In this document: positions 22,647-34,539 of the stretch, piece by piece
Position numbering within the stretch: the stretch's first letter is position 1
Layout of the letters: each line of letters begins with the position of its first letter
NCBI GenBank assembly: GCA_028015205.1
Contig: JAPWFG010000015.1
Location: forward strand, 3,658,001 to 3,722,000
Length of the DNA: 64,000 nt
Reading direction: 5' to 3'
DNA from: Mytilisepta virgata
Lineage: Eukaryota; Mollusca; Bivalvia; Mytilida; Mytilidae
Made by a program: the position numbers and the translations under genes
Notes under the pieces: generated by a model
Told to the model about the DNA's origin: nothing
The model's input: the letters and a program-made list of their open reading frames with translations, nothing else
Databases searched by the model: none

Positions 22647-25600
22647 TGAAACCATGTTTTTGTGAATTCTCTTAATAATACCTCATTTTTAAAAAACTTT
22701 TAACAGCATTGTATAATATTAACGTACTAGGGATTTACAATAATTGTGGCATTATTTATTTGTAAAAATTAAAGGGACATATCTCTAATTTTTGAGATGA
22801 AAGCAGAATTATTATACTATAAATAAGCTTAATATTTCATACAAGAATTTTTATCTTAAAAAATATCCAACGAACAAAATTTATAGAAATCATAAACAGT
22901 TATTTTATCATTTCTATCTTCATGAAATAAATCATTTGTTGCAGAATTTCCATTACAAGAGAAAAAGTTAATAAATTTTCTAACGTTAAATCGGAATTAA
23001 AGTAAATTTTATTTAGTAAATTTAAAATTTTCTATCAGTTAATTTAATCCATTTCAAAAGTATTTTCAAGTGAAAAATAACAATTGTGGTTTTAAAACAT
23101 TGCACACAGATATATATCGCATATAGAAAATGAATTGGATGCATGCTGCCTTTGTAGAATGAACATATAATTTGTAATGTTGTTGTAGTAATTTTTACTA
23201 TATAAGGTTGTATTAATCTAAGATTCGTCAGATGTGAAATGGAATATTTCAGACTGTTTGTGTTTTTGGGACCTCAAACCACACTACAAAGAGTTAACTC
23301 ATAATTATTTTTTATGGGACACAAAAGGTCAATGAAATTTATTTACAGCAATTTTTTTTTTAACTTTCAGATTTTTCTGTGAAGAGTTTTAAGTGACAAA
23401 TGAAAAAATTATATTATAAGTAATATAATTTTTTATTCCTTTGTTTTCAATGAAAGTATAATTGTTTCAAATTAAACAAAAATAATTAAAAATTAATTTA
23501 ATTATTATATTAAAAATTTAAAGAATAAATGTTGCAAATTTCCAATTTTATGTTCGTCCCGATATGCACCTGGTTGCCACTTGACGTTAAACAATAATTC
23601 ATTCATCCATCCAATTTTATGTATAGAGTGTGCAATCATATCTCACATCTACAATTAGTTTGTAAAAATATTGTGTATGATATCAGAGGAATCTTAGACT
23701 AATTTTTTTGTAGGTTTTATGTTTAAAAGGTGAAAATTAGTAACAGTACCCAATTCTCATGTACAAAAATGACTGTTTCGAGCGTCATTCTTATCATAGA
23801 CATCAAAAAGAAAATACATATTGTCACACTAATGGATTCAGATTTACATTTATTGACAGTTTCTGCACATGAGAATTTATAGGGATACATTGTGTGGGAT
23901 CAAAACAGAAACAGTAACAATATTCATAACCAGACGAAGAAGTATCCAACTATGGTCTTATGTTGTTGTTGTCTTGTAGTGAATATATCTAGAATATCGT
24001 ATATGTTTTTCATATCATATTCCATATCACCTGAAGACACCAATATCACCATGATAGGATATGAAAAAACACATATCAAATTCTTTTTATCATATATTGT
24101 TTATTTTCATGCAAGTTGTACATTGAGATTAAATGGTGATTTGAAGGTATGATATGGGTTTCCCAGGAGGATGGTAAGGATATCATCCCACTGGAATACT
24201 ATGGCAAGTCACTTCTGGCTGTATCACATGGATACGGTTGCCCTTATCAGTGCTAAGTATATGATAAAAATTGAAAAAAAAAAAACATTTATACAAAATA
24301 AGAAAGCAACAAGGCAACATCACAATAGACCATGCAGTACAGGGGTCTAGTTTGTCGCAGGGTACAGATATTGTTACTGTTTATGTTTTGATTGTATATG
24401 TACTGAAGCAAAGAGTTCCATATGGCACCCCTTAGCTGTGTATATATTTGACAGAATAAGCATGTAGATGTACTTATGGGGGTGCCAGATGAAACTCTTG
24501 CCGTACTGATTTAACCTTTGTTTTGTTTGTTTACATATGCAATGAATGTTTTTGTTTTGTTTTATGTTGTTTACAGATAGAATTGTTTTGTTTACATTTT
24601 GTAATGGCTTGACATATATACATAATACTTTACATATCATTATATGTATATACATATACATGTCATTTATTGTTGATCAGATTATGAACTGGAATAAATG
24701 TCTTATACGATTATTGTCTTCAGAGAGAGAAAGATATAGGCCAAACCATAGTAATGTCTAGAGATTCTCATTTTATTTATTTGAAAACACAAGAAAAAAC
24801 AGATAGGTTATATGACCTATTGTTTGCCATATTTAACTAAAAAATAAATCTGTATAAAATTTGAAAAATAAAAAGTTCAGGATGAAATAAATATTTTTGG
24901 AAAAAGATGAGAATTATCTATGTATATTTCTTACCAATCCATATCTCAGAAAACCAACATATTGACGTATTATTATTTTTTACGTATTTTTGTTTCTGTG
25001 TCAAATACCTTCAAAATATTGCAGTTAATAGAAAACCTTGTTATTTCCAAATTTAAGAGCAAAATTTTTAGACGGTTTTGATATTTTTGCACTCTTTAAT
25101 CAACAGAATTAGAATTTTATATATTCTACTCTAATACCTGATAGTCTAAGTTTACTGCATTTTTTTTAAAAATAATTGTAAAATTGAAAATTTAAAAAAA
25201 AATGTACTTATGTTTTATAAATTTTATTTGGAAACATAATAACAATGAATTTATGATAATCTTCTAAAATTTAAAATGCCAAATTATTTTACATACTTTT
25301 CAATTTACTCTGTTCAAATAACTGTCTATGCAATAGATGAATACAGTGTCGTGTATTTATCCCCTGATATGCAGTGATTGACTGGACTTTTTTCATGGTA
25401 GAGTGAATAGCTGGATCAAACCAAAAAACTCTAAAATGTTATTGTCTGCTTTTCTGCAAAGCTATTAGTGGCAACAGGACTGTTTGGCTCCAAGACCAGC
25501 CAGAACAAAGTGTCCGAGTGGGGTCATATGCTTTCCTAAGGATTCTTTGATGAGATAGGACAGGTTAAAAATCTGATTCCATGAGTTTGTATAGTACAAA

Positions 25601-27115
25601 GTAGGCATCATATTACATCAATATGTTCTGAGCATGATGACATGCATGTAACAATTGACACTGCACGTTAACCAATAGTCAATCAATCAATCTGGTATTG
25701 CCTGTGTTCAAATAAATAAATTTTATAACCTATTTTACAAGTAATAAACACAGGCCCAGTAACTAGTAATCATGGTCTTGTGTCAAACATGTCTTGTTTC
25801 AATTTCTGTTATTTTTTTTTAATGTTGTATACAATGAGAATTATACTACGAAGTTTTATGTCTGAAAAGGGACTTGTATTTTTCTTCCAGGGTTTGGAAT
25901 TTTCGACTAATTGAATGATGCATGTCAGAAATTAACACTTTTTTTTTAGAATTGCTTTAAATTTCATTTACCAGGAGTCAGTTTTCCATTTTAATGTGCA
26001 ATTCATTGATAATTTGGTCAAATATGATGTTTACGGAAAGGAATATGTAGAGTTTTAGTTTTTAGTTTATGAATCAATTTCACAAATATGTATAACACAC
26101 AGGACTTCAAGAAATATACAAATATTGAATCAGGAACTAAAGCCTAGTAAAATAATGTTTCATTGGCTCTTAAATGTTTAATGTAGCATACCCCAGTCCA
26201 CCCAACCTTCACGTGTAGAGGGCATATTGTTTTGTCCAGGTAACTATTCCTGAAGTAATGTTTCATTGGCTCTTAAATGTTTCACGTTGTTACCCCAGTC
26301 CGCCCAACCTTCACCGGTATAGAGGGCATATTGTTTTGTCCAAGTAACTATTCCTGAAGTTTTCGAGCTAGAATTTTGCAGCAAGTTAAAAAGCATATTG
26401 AAGGTGTGAATACTCTAACGATTTCAATTTACGTCATTTTTTCCCCCATAAAACTACTGGTTATTGAATTGTTGAATTATTTTCTAGGTGAATGTAGCAT
26501 TGAGGTTGCATGGTTTATCCTACAACTCACTCTTCATGTTTCAAGATAAAAAGTTTTCAATTTCTTAAATTGCTCATTTCTGGAATCACCACGTAATTAT
26601 CACCAGTAATAACCAATCACTCATAGCAATATAGTGAGCAATGGAACAGACCTAAACAGAAATCCTAAGGCAAGGTCAACTTTTTTCTAAGGGAGGTAAA
26701 ATCCTAACTTCAAAAAGAATTTCAAAATTTATCGAAAAATCAATCTATAACATATTAGCAGCGACATAGCATGATGCTCTTGTGGTGAGTGAGAATAACG
26801 AGATAACAAGCTTGAAATAGGTTCGAGTGTCTAATATTTTTACTCTTTCTGTAACCCAAGTTAGAACCCATGTTAACACTATAAAAGACTGTTATCTCCA
26901 ATAAAAATTCTATGTGTCATTTCATGGTCAAAGCCAATAGACAGTAAATGTTCTTGTATAGATTTCACACGGGGCATGGAATCCTGGAAAAGTCCTGAAA
27001 ATTTACTTGTGCCGGCGTTGAAAAACCATGGAATAGAAAAAATGCCATGAAAATGAATGGATCACAACTAGCGATAATTCGGGAAAAAATTATGATGAAC
27101 ATTTCCTATTGTTAT
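22647..27115. other. Non-coding region with SINE-like tails and a small tandem duplication
   Basis: AT-rich sequence without supported exons. At 23560-23620 'ggttgccacttgacgttaaa' runs into 'attcattcatccatcc', and at 25660-25700 'acgttaaccaat' runs into 'caatcaatcaatc'; both are typical of tRNA-derived SINE tails in molluscs (recalled pattern). A short inverted pair (gatcaaaacagaaacagtaa at about 23897, complement at about 24372) bounds a 470-bp segment. Confidence 0.45.
26153..26360 (+). repeat. Two tandem copies of a ~103-bp unit
   Basis: The block starting aatgtttcattggctctt and ending gtaactattcctgaagt occurs at 26153-26255 and again at 26257-26360 with a few differences. It is a simple local duplication with no coding content. 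Confidence 0.85.
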
Positions 27116-27365
27116 TTAGGTAACATTAACATGTAGTAAGGATGTTGTATATCCGTGGTCGACACAATTGCGGAAGGTCGCGGGTTCAATCTCCGGCAGA
27201 GTCAAACCAAAGACATTTAAATTGATTATTTGATGTTTCTCCACCAAGAACGCGACATATGTAGGACTAAGTAATGGTCGGCTCGAAGTTGGTAAAATAT
27301 GACCTGCGGACAATTACCTCGTTACAAATCTGGACATTAGAAAATAAATCATCCATCATCCATAG
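27116..27365 (+). repeat. Probable tRNA-derived SINE
   Basis: A pol III B-box-like sequence GGTTCAATCTCC lies near 27183, preceded by an A-box-like 'gtggtcgacacaattgcgg'. A short unique body and a tail of CATC repeats (atcatccatcatccat) follow. The antisense frame reads 'EIEPATFRNCV', the kind of peptide often produced by translated tRNA-related SINEs. Box A is poor, so the call is moderate. Confidence 0.5.
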
Positions 27366-27745
27366 ATTAATCCACATTGTTAATGATGAGAAATTCAGGG
27401 TACAAAGCACTGACAACTAAAAGATGATACTGAAGATTGATTGAATAATGTTTTACGACGTCTTGACGACATTTAAGCCATATTGTGGCTAGAACTAATT
27501 AGATTAAGTTTATTTAAATAAATAATTTGATATAAAAGATCATCGAAAATTATGAATGTTTCATGGAAAAGTTATGAAAATTTGGGAAGGGAAGGGTATG
27601 AAACTCTGTAGTAAAATATGCATAGATGGGTAATGTGATAATCTGACGAAGGACTTCTGGAATTAATTACGTGTGATTTATTGGCCGAATTTTATCAAAT
27701 AATTGAAACAGAATTAAGATATTAAATTTTAATTTGTCTTTTGTT

Positions 27746-28347
27746 TTAACCAACTTTTATGACAGGCAGAGTTGTTGGTACGGTTGTTGCTTCGGTAGAA
27801 CAATGAAAATTATCTGCATGTATGATATTGCCAGTATAATCACAAAACGTTGAATAACACCAATTTCCGGACTGACCTTTACTGATGACCTCCCCTCGAT
27901 GGTATAGCTTCCCATTAACTTCACAACCTGGCCAAGCTGGAGGTCCTAACGTGGTAGTCGGTAGTGTGGTAGTAGGACATTCCGGTTCACGTAAAGTAGC
28001 AACATTCCCATTTTGGTCGCACACTAATGCAAATTTGCAACCGTTGGATGAGATACCACTATGGACTGTTTCCATTGGACTGAATGTTTTCCCATCATAC
28101 ATGCACAGTACCTGTTTTGGAGGTATAGGGATATCTTGAACTATTTGTCTTTTCTTTGTTTTCAAACTATTACGTTGTGTTAGAAGGTTAAACAGTATGT
28201 CGCTTTGTCTAATGCATGGGTACCTCGATTCAAATACAAGTCTTGTATCTAGGCAAAATAACCCAGAACAATATTCTGTATAATCTATTTTTACGCTATA
28301 TAACTCTTGTCCTGATCTATAAGTCTGTCCGAAAATTTCACAGGAAC
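27746..28347 (-). CDS. Secreted three-module VWC-like protein, exon 2
   Basis: The exon starts after the acceptor aaattttag (AG at 28349-28348) and ends at TAA 27748-27746. It encodes about 200 residues with three similar four-cysteine modules: CEIFGQTYRSGQELY...YCSGLFC...YPC, CMYDGKTFSP...GCKFALVC...PEC and CEVNGKLYHRGEVI...WCYSTFC...FHC. They share the pattern C-x3-G-x-x-Y/F, then C-x5-C, then C. This resembles von Willebrand type C or related extracellular-matrix and shell-matrix modules. Modules 2 and 3 are separated by a Thr-rich linker (PTTTLPTTTLGPP), and a second (TEATTVPTTLP) closes the protein; both are likely O-glycosylated. With exon 1 the protein is 219 residues. Its role (matrix, byssus or signalling) is unknown. 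Confidence 0.75.
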
Positions 28348-28599
28348 CTAAAATTTAAATATGTATATAGAAATTAAAAGATGAAAGCCGGTACAATTTT
28401 TGATTAAAAGTTTATACACGTATATTAGCTTTTGACTGGTTAAATTGATCATATTTATGATTAAAATTATGTTAATACATATACCTAAGTGCAAGGACCA
28501 TTCTAGATATACTCATCCAATACACTTTCGGAAAAGGCCAAATACATTGAACAGTGATAGTAATCAATTACATGTATCAGTGGATTTATTTCACAACTC

Positions 28600-29040
28600 A
28601 TACGTTATTCCAGAGCTTGTGACACATACATTGACTTCCTGGACAGATTCCGGCTCCTGACAGAAAAGTTGCTCAGACAGGGGTACGTTGCTCCTAAGCT
28701 GAAGTCATCCTCATTAAAGTTTTATGGGCGTCACCATGACTTGGTTGACAGGTATGAAAAAACCGTTTCCCAAATGAAAATGGAACTGTTCCATTGATAT
28801 TATCCCTTCCTCATACTGAATTTGACACGGGCAGCATGGCGGGTGTCCTGCAGGAAGCAGAGACTGATTACTCTTCTGGAGCACCTGAGTCTCCCCACGG
28901 GTTTTTCGGTGGGGTCAATGTTGTTCATATGTTTTTAGTTTTTAATTGTAATGCATGTATTGTTTTGGTCTTGTCTTCGTTGTTCTCCGGAGTTTGTCAG
29001 TTGTTACGAGTTTTCTCTCTTAATTTTCCTCAGTACAGTA
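28600..29040 (+). mobile_element. 3' fragment of a reverse-transcriptase element (same family as 58.2-59.8 kb)
   Basis: One frame reads 'DFLDRF', 'LLTEKLLRQGYVAPKLKSS' and 'KFYGRHHDLVDRY', which I recognise as the C-terminal end of an RT family common in bivalves and possibly Penelope-like. It is followed by a non-coding tail ('cttctggagcacctgagtct' then 'gtttttagtttttaattg') that also follows the RT at 59740-59860. It lies in the intron of the VWC gene on the opposite strand, and is truncated and broken. Confidence 0.65.
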
Positions 29041-29397
29041 GAATCTAGGCATGTATTAGACATAATCATGAGGGCATAAGCCGGACAAGGGTTCATCCTA
29101 TGAATATCATGATACTCTGAGAAGTGCGAAAGATAGGTTTTAATAATTTTTAGAACGGGAGGGGGATTTGAACCTATGCACGTATAAACTGTGATGAATT
29201 CAGTATATCTGGTTATATCTGATGGCATCATTATAACATGTCAAAGCTCCAAGGAAAGAAATGTGAAGGGCTTTTATTTTCGTCTTCATCATAGATGTTA
29301 ATACTTTGTTCAATTTGGACTATATTTGATTGAAGAAAAAATATTGACGAAGAATCCTTATTTTCTGTCCTTGAATATAGAAATGTAATATACTTAC

Positions 29398-29455
29398 ATT
29401 CTGATGTTCTTAAAAACAGAAACAATGTATATAACATCAGTGCAACATTCGCCAT
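29398..29455 (-). CDS. Secreted three-module VWC-like protein, exon 1 (signal peptide)
   Basis: The ATG at 29455 opens a 58-base exon encoding MANVALMLYTLFLFLRTSE, a typical secretory signal peptide with a hydrophobic core. The donor GTAAGT at 29397 is a strong consensus. The exon leaves in phase 1 and the spare T joins GT of exon 2 to give Cys, so the signal peptide runs directly into the first cysteine module. Exon 1 plus exon 2 total exactly 220 codons including the stop. The 1.05-kb intron carries a reverse-transcriptase element fragment at 28600-29040. Confidence 0.7.
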
Positions 29456-29700
29456 GCTTTAAGATTTCGGAGACCGTTACTAGACGGACAATTTAGTAGT
29501 TGACAAACACTATGTAGATAAGACACATACATGTATATCCTAGTTTACGTAGTCCGAATGAGATAAGAACATTTTACTATGTTTACACTGATATATCATT
29601 ATAAAAAGACGCAGAAAATATGACTAAAGTAACAGGAAACGTGGTTTTCCATCAACTGAATATTGTCGGTGAAGTTGTCTAATTTTTTTCTTTACCACCT

Positions 29701-30340
29701 TTTAATTTTTAGCTCACCTGTCCTAAAAGGACATGTGAGCTTTTGGCATCACTTTGCGTCCGTCCGGTGTCCGTCGCCCGTCGTAAACTTTTTCAAAGAT
29801 CTTCTCCTCCGAAACCACTGAACCAATTACAGCTTTACTTAATCTGAATGATCCTTAGGGTATCTAAAATAAAGTTTATGTTTTATTTTCTCGTCAGTCA
29901 AGAAACGTGGCCGCCATGGCTAAAAATAGAACATAGTGGGTAAACTTCAGTTTTTGGCTTATATCTCAAAAACTAAAGCAAAACAAAAACTGACATGGGG
30001 GTAAAAATTTTCATCAGGTCAAGGTCTACCTGCCATGAAATTTTCAGACGAATCGTTAATTTTAACGAAATTTTGCAGTTCTAGGTTATCTTGAATAATA
30101 TTATAGATATAGACAAACTGTAAACATAAAAAATGTTCAATAGCTGCTGAACCAATTTTCAATCGCTTTCATAACAGATATTACTTCGAACTGTATGTAT
30201 CAAAATTCGGCAATGCACACGTATTACACAGGAATTGTTTCATCGAATCAAATTCCCGAAATTTTGAAATTACTCAGCATTTTGCAAAAAGTTAACTTTA
30301 CCTAATTGTTATGAATAAGAGAGATCAGTGGGCGTGTTTT
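29701..30340 (+). repeat. AGCTCACC-family repeat, 5' end present
   Basis: It starts taatttttagctcacctgtc and continues with 'gtccgtccggtgtccgtcg' and 'ggtaaacttcagtttttggc', homologous to 52637-52894 and 60166-60620. No tandem units or 3' end follow, so this copy is truncated or a different sub-type. Confidence 0.75.
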
Positions 30341-30436
30341 GGGGCTAAAAAAGGAAATGTTACGAAAAAGCTAGTATACTATATCAACAAATTACAAAGC
30401 GTTATTAGTAAATCAAGAAATATCAAAGGGATATTC

Positions 30437-30543
30437 GAAGGAGAGAAAAACCGTAACAACTGACAAACTCCGGAGAACAACAAAGACAAGACCAAAACAA
30501 TACATGCACTACAATTAAAAACTAAAAACATATGAACAACATG
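30437..30543 (-). repeat. Inverted copy of the RT-element tail found at 28917-29020
   Basis: The reverse complement reads 'gttgttcatatgtttttag', then 'ttgttttggtcttgtctttg', 'ttgttctccggagtttgtca' and 'gttgttacggtttttctctc'. This is almost identical to 28917-29020. It is a short 3'-end fragment of the same retroelement inserted in - orientation. Confidence 0.8.
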
Positions 30544-30639
30544 GACCTGTTGAATCCGTTAATATATGTACTCCCAGCCCACATATTAAAACAACCAGTC
30601 TGGATGTGTGTTTCATTATATACTTGCTTAGGCTTTTCT

Positions 30640-30900
30640 TCCACTTACCGTTCAGCAAAGCGTAAGCGCGACCGGCCGTGGGTTTCCGACGATGGGAAAA
30701 AACAGGGTCGGTTACAAATTTACTTTGTTTTTGCCCCCAAAAAACACGGTCGGTCAGGTAACTGGAAACACAACTTCTTTTTGGCCTAGGAACAAATGAG
30801 CTCTTAAACTAACACATTGCATTAAATCCATGACCCAGGTGACTACTCGGTAAGTGGAAGGAAAGCGTAGGCACGACCGGCCGTGGGTTTCCGACGATGC
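30640..30900. repeat. Small element with direct and inverted GC-rich blocks
   Basis: The ~35-bp block 'gcgtaagcgcgaccggccg' followed by 'tgggtttccgacgatg' occurs at about 30660-30696 and, with two changes, at 30863-30898. The words 'ttccacttaccg' (30640) and 'cggtaagtggaa' (30848) are inverted around it. It could be a fold-back or partly duplicated MITE. A C-run of about 14 follows at 30951-30964. Confidence 0.5.
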
Positions 30901-31180
30901 ATATACTTGTGATTTTATTCTGTTTGTAATTTCACTCCATGTCCTCCACCCCCCCCCCCCCCCGGTCACATTGTGCAATATAGCAATACAGTTACCTTGG
31001 TACATGTAGATAATTCCGCAAAAGTTTTTGTTTATGATCCAGACATTTCAATTCAGATTTTAACAGAATTTCAGTTTTTGTTTTCCAAAAATATGTAAAT
31101 TGTATCATTTTATGAAGACATTTAAATATAAAAATGTATATACTTTTAAAAGCATTTAATTTCAATTTAATATATTTCAG

Positions 31181-31379
31181 TCGGAACTTACGGAAGGAGA
31201 GAGCTAAGTCTAAAAGAATGGTAATTAAAAGATCGGAATCTTTAGATTCTCTAAATGACGTCAAATCGAGCAAGGAACAAAATTACCACGTATCCGGTGA
31301 TAAACTTGTTACAACCACATACGTGGATTCTGATATGGAAAAAGGAATAGTTTATCATGGAAAACAGAGCGTCATTTAA
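31181..31379 (+). CDS. Putative 3'-terminal exon: short tail with YHG and PDZ-ligand motifs
   Basis: The acceptor tatatttcag ends at 31180 and the frame enters in phase 2, running to TAA 31377-31379 (about 65 residues). The protein is basic, then Ser-rich (SKRMVIKRSESLDSLNDVKS), and finishes GIVYHGKQSVI. The entering phase, the YHG(R/K)Q motif and the S/T-x-V/I C-terminus are shared with the exon ending at 22646. The two may therefore be tail exons of paralogous receptor genes. No upstream partner exon is identified; an unconnected open frame remains possible. Confidence 0.4.
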
Positions 31380-32993
31380 TTCGGTCCCATTCGTCTAAAA
31401 ACATTACTTAGAGAAAAGAGCTCTTCAATTTTGTGACAAAGCAGCCCATACAAACAATGATTTTACTAGTATTGGAGCTGTCACTACAGCTGTAGTGTAA
31501 AAGCCAATGTGTAATATTTTAAAAGAAGATGCGGTTAACATAATTATACAATTGTCAGGATATGTGGTTATGTATATCATTCCGTAGTGATGGCAACACA
31601 AAAATGCGAGTATGAGGAATGAGGAATGAGCTTCGTTTGGAAAAACGCTTATCTTTTATAAGCAGGATTTTACTTTTTGCAAAAAAGAAAGGTATAATGA
31701 AAATATGTATATTTAATAACTTGTTTCATCATAAATCTGAATCATTGATCATGGTTATCTCTCTTTAAATTGTGAAATCTGTGTGTATATATTTTACATT
31801 AAACTAAAATGTGTATGTAAATTTATGTAAATACATATCACCTTTTATCTCATGATGAAAATGTATGTAAATATATGATGACCCTAAAAAGGTCGAATGA
31901 TTGAATTGACATTGCCTTTAGACTAATAGTTCATGTATTTGTATATTTTGTTTAGTTTGTTTATAATTCTCAAACAAATCGCTGTTGTCACGCCATTCCT
32001 ATTTGATTTCATGTTTCTTTCTACCTTCCTTCGAAAAACATCTTGCCGAAGACAAAGGGGGCTCAGCTATATGCAGTCCTAGGTTACACCGGATACTTAT
32101 TTTTTCGGTATTTTGTGATACGTTTTATTATTATGTTTTAAATATCGGGTTCCGAAATATGTTCCTAGAATAAACATTCACTTCTTGGTTTTGACATTTT
32201 ATCAGTATATGGAGATTTGATTTGATTGCTCTGTTCAATAATAGCAAACAAAACACACATTTTCATCACTTTCGCTTAGATTTTACTATCCAAAACAGAG
32301 CATAGTAATAAGAAAATGAAATTTAAGAAATAAATTGAAAGAATGCATAGTAACTTGCTTCATTATACATTATAAATAAAACATAAAACCCAAAGAGAAA
32401 GAAACTGTGGCCTTTATTAACCCTCTGGGCATCGTCCTGTAGTCTATGGAATTGACTTAAACTCATTCTCACAGATAACATCACAACTTCAATGCTATCT
32501 TCTAATAATTTGCATTAAAAACGTATTGACGTTACCGATAAACAGACTACAAAAAATAAATTATGTAATTGTTCTTTATAGATACATTGAGCTGTAACAA
32601 ATTGACGGTAAACATTATATTATGGGAATCATGTTGTCATAATAATTGATTATTTTTTTTAACACATATACTATAACATTGCTTTCAAAGTGTTAAATAT
32701 TTTATTTTTTAATTTATTGTCGATTGTTTGTTTATTTTATTGTAAAAATTATTTAATTAAACATTCATGGACCTCACCTTCTGTTATTAAAATATTATTC
32801 AAGGTTTATTTTTTATGTGATAACAAAATTAAATGCTATATTTAAAGGAGACACGACAATATTATATACTCATATAGAAATCTTTAATCTGATTTGTTAA
32901 AACAGTGTCACGTGATATTTGCCCATTCGTTGGGTCAACCGAAAATCGTTGGGTCGCATAGTAAGGTCGCATAGTAAGTTGAATATTCGATAT
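31380..32993. other. AT-rich non-coding region
   Basis: No supported exon or element is visible. The open frame near 31985-32173 lacks splice signals and resembles noise. The right edge (32870-32990), with repeated 'cgttgggtcgcatagtaagg' blocks, leads into the hairpin at 32994. Confidence 0.5.
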
Positions 32994-33147
32994 AATATAA
33001 CAGTTATCACCCATGTTGGTGTGTGACCCAACGGTTTGTCTCCCCTCGGAAAGTAAGGTCACCCTCGGGCAAGCCCTCGGGTGGCCTTACTTTTCTCTGG
33101 GAGACAAACCGTCGGGTCACACACCAACAAGGGTGATAATTGTATAA
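32994..33147. repeat. Perfect-arm fold-back (hairpin) element, about 70-bp stem
   Basis: The left arm 'cagttatcacccatgttgg', 'tgtgtgacccaacggtttg' is mirrored by 'caaaccgtcgggtcacaca' and 'ccaacaagggtgataattg'. The short loop is centred near 33070, where CCCTCGGGCAAGCCCTCGGG is itself repetitive. This is the form of a palindromic MITE or inverted repeat; no coding content. Confidence 0.85.
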
Positions 33148-33362
33148 TGTCAATCCCAAAAATCCAAGGTGTCTCTCTTCACATTGAAGAACATGGATGG
33201 CCAAGGGAGATAACTGACTAATGCGTTTTTTATTTATGTCTCGCCAGTAGTGTTTAAGACAACACAATTGAATGCCGAAATAGTAACCGACGAGTATAGA
33301 GAAGATCTGAACACAAAGCCTAACTGATCAACAGATTCACGTGCGAAACACATTAGAATAAC

Positions 33363-33925
33363 AATCCAAAGATACTAATATTAGATATAGTAAATTTAAA
33401 AAATGCTGTATACTACGTATTTCAAGGAGTTTCCTCTCATCAGCAGCATTAAAACATTTGGAAGATAAAAAACCAAACTTATATTAAACAAGAAGTACTC
33501 ATGACCAAAAATACCGAAATAGGAAGCCAAATTTCAGCTAAGGAGATCTACCATGTGCAATACAAGGAATGAACCCTCAGTAATTCTATTATTTTTGAAT
33601 TTTGTTAAATACTGGTAATTTCTGTAACAAATCAATGAATAATCATGTCAGACAGTCTGACGACTGGGTTTGCGAATACCCTCGGGGACCTAGGGTCCAC
33701 CATGCAGAGGCATCGTTCCAGGAGTTTCAAAATAACAATCCAAAGATACTAATATTACTGAGGTATAGTAAATTTAAACTATGCTGTATACGACGCATTT
33801 GAAGGAGTTACCTCTCATCAGCAGCATTAAAACCGAAACATTTGGAAGACCAAAAACCAAACTTATATTAAACAAAAAGTACTCATGACCAAAAATAACG
33901 AAATAGGAAGCCAAATTTCAGCTAA
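33363..33925 (+). repeat. Direct duplication of a ~185-bp unit, 374 bp apart
   Basis: The unit beginning 'aatccaaagatactaatatt' and ending 'gaagccaaatttcagctaag' occurs at 33363-33543 and 33737-33925. It includes 'aggagttacctctcatcagc' and 'agtactcatgaccaaaaata'. Copies differ by small indels. It is probably a segmental or transposon-related duplication; no protein is recognised. Confidence 0.75.
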
Positions 33926-34539
33926 GAGAAGCTTTCTTTCATGAATCCATGATTGTCTAAATAGAGATTATCTATAAATCAGATTGTCGAAAATAAAAGA
34001 GAGCTTTCGTTTAGCATACTTGTATTGAGTGCATGATTATGTGCAAAAATTCAAACGCGGTGTGATATATTTTTTTTAGTAACATAAATAAGTTCATTGC
34101 ACTCTCCGAACACTTAAACAATTTACAGCGGAGACACTGCATCCTGTTATAAAACAAATACGGAAAAATCCAAATATGCGGTTTTCATGGTTTTATTAAT
34201 TGATATATATATTTACTATATATGATAACTATACACAAATATATTTGTTGTTGTGCTACCCGGGGCTCTTCAATTTATTGCAACAGGCTGCGGTGTGATA
34301 TTTCACATTTTTTCATGACACAAAATTCGAGGACGAAAAAAGTGAAAAATTGTAAAGCTGGTGAAATCTGTCATTGACTCTTTGATCAGGTAAAGTTTAT
34401 CGGGAAAACAAATTTGGTCAGATTCGGTGAAGGTAGACTTTACCCATTACGCCATTTGCAATGATTTGTACGTGAATGAGTAAGTTTGTTCAATATTCTA
34501 TAAGGAATATAAGGAAATCGCACATCTTTCAACTAAAGC
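33926..34539. other. Non-coding; nothing recognised
   Basis: AT-rich sequence with no supported gene. It ends where the - orientation AGCTCACC-family unit begins. Confidence 0.5.

Noticed and set aside
26766..26830. tRNA-like words (TGGTGAGTGAG ... GGTTCGAGTG)
   Set aside because: No cloverleaf arms can be paired and the A-box match is poor; at best an old SINE scrap.
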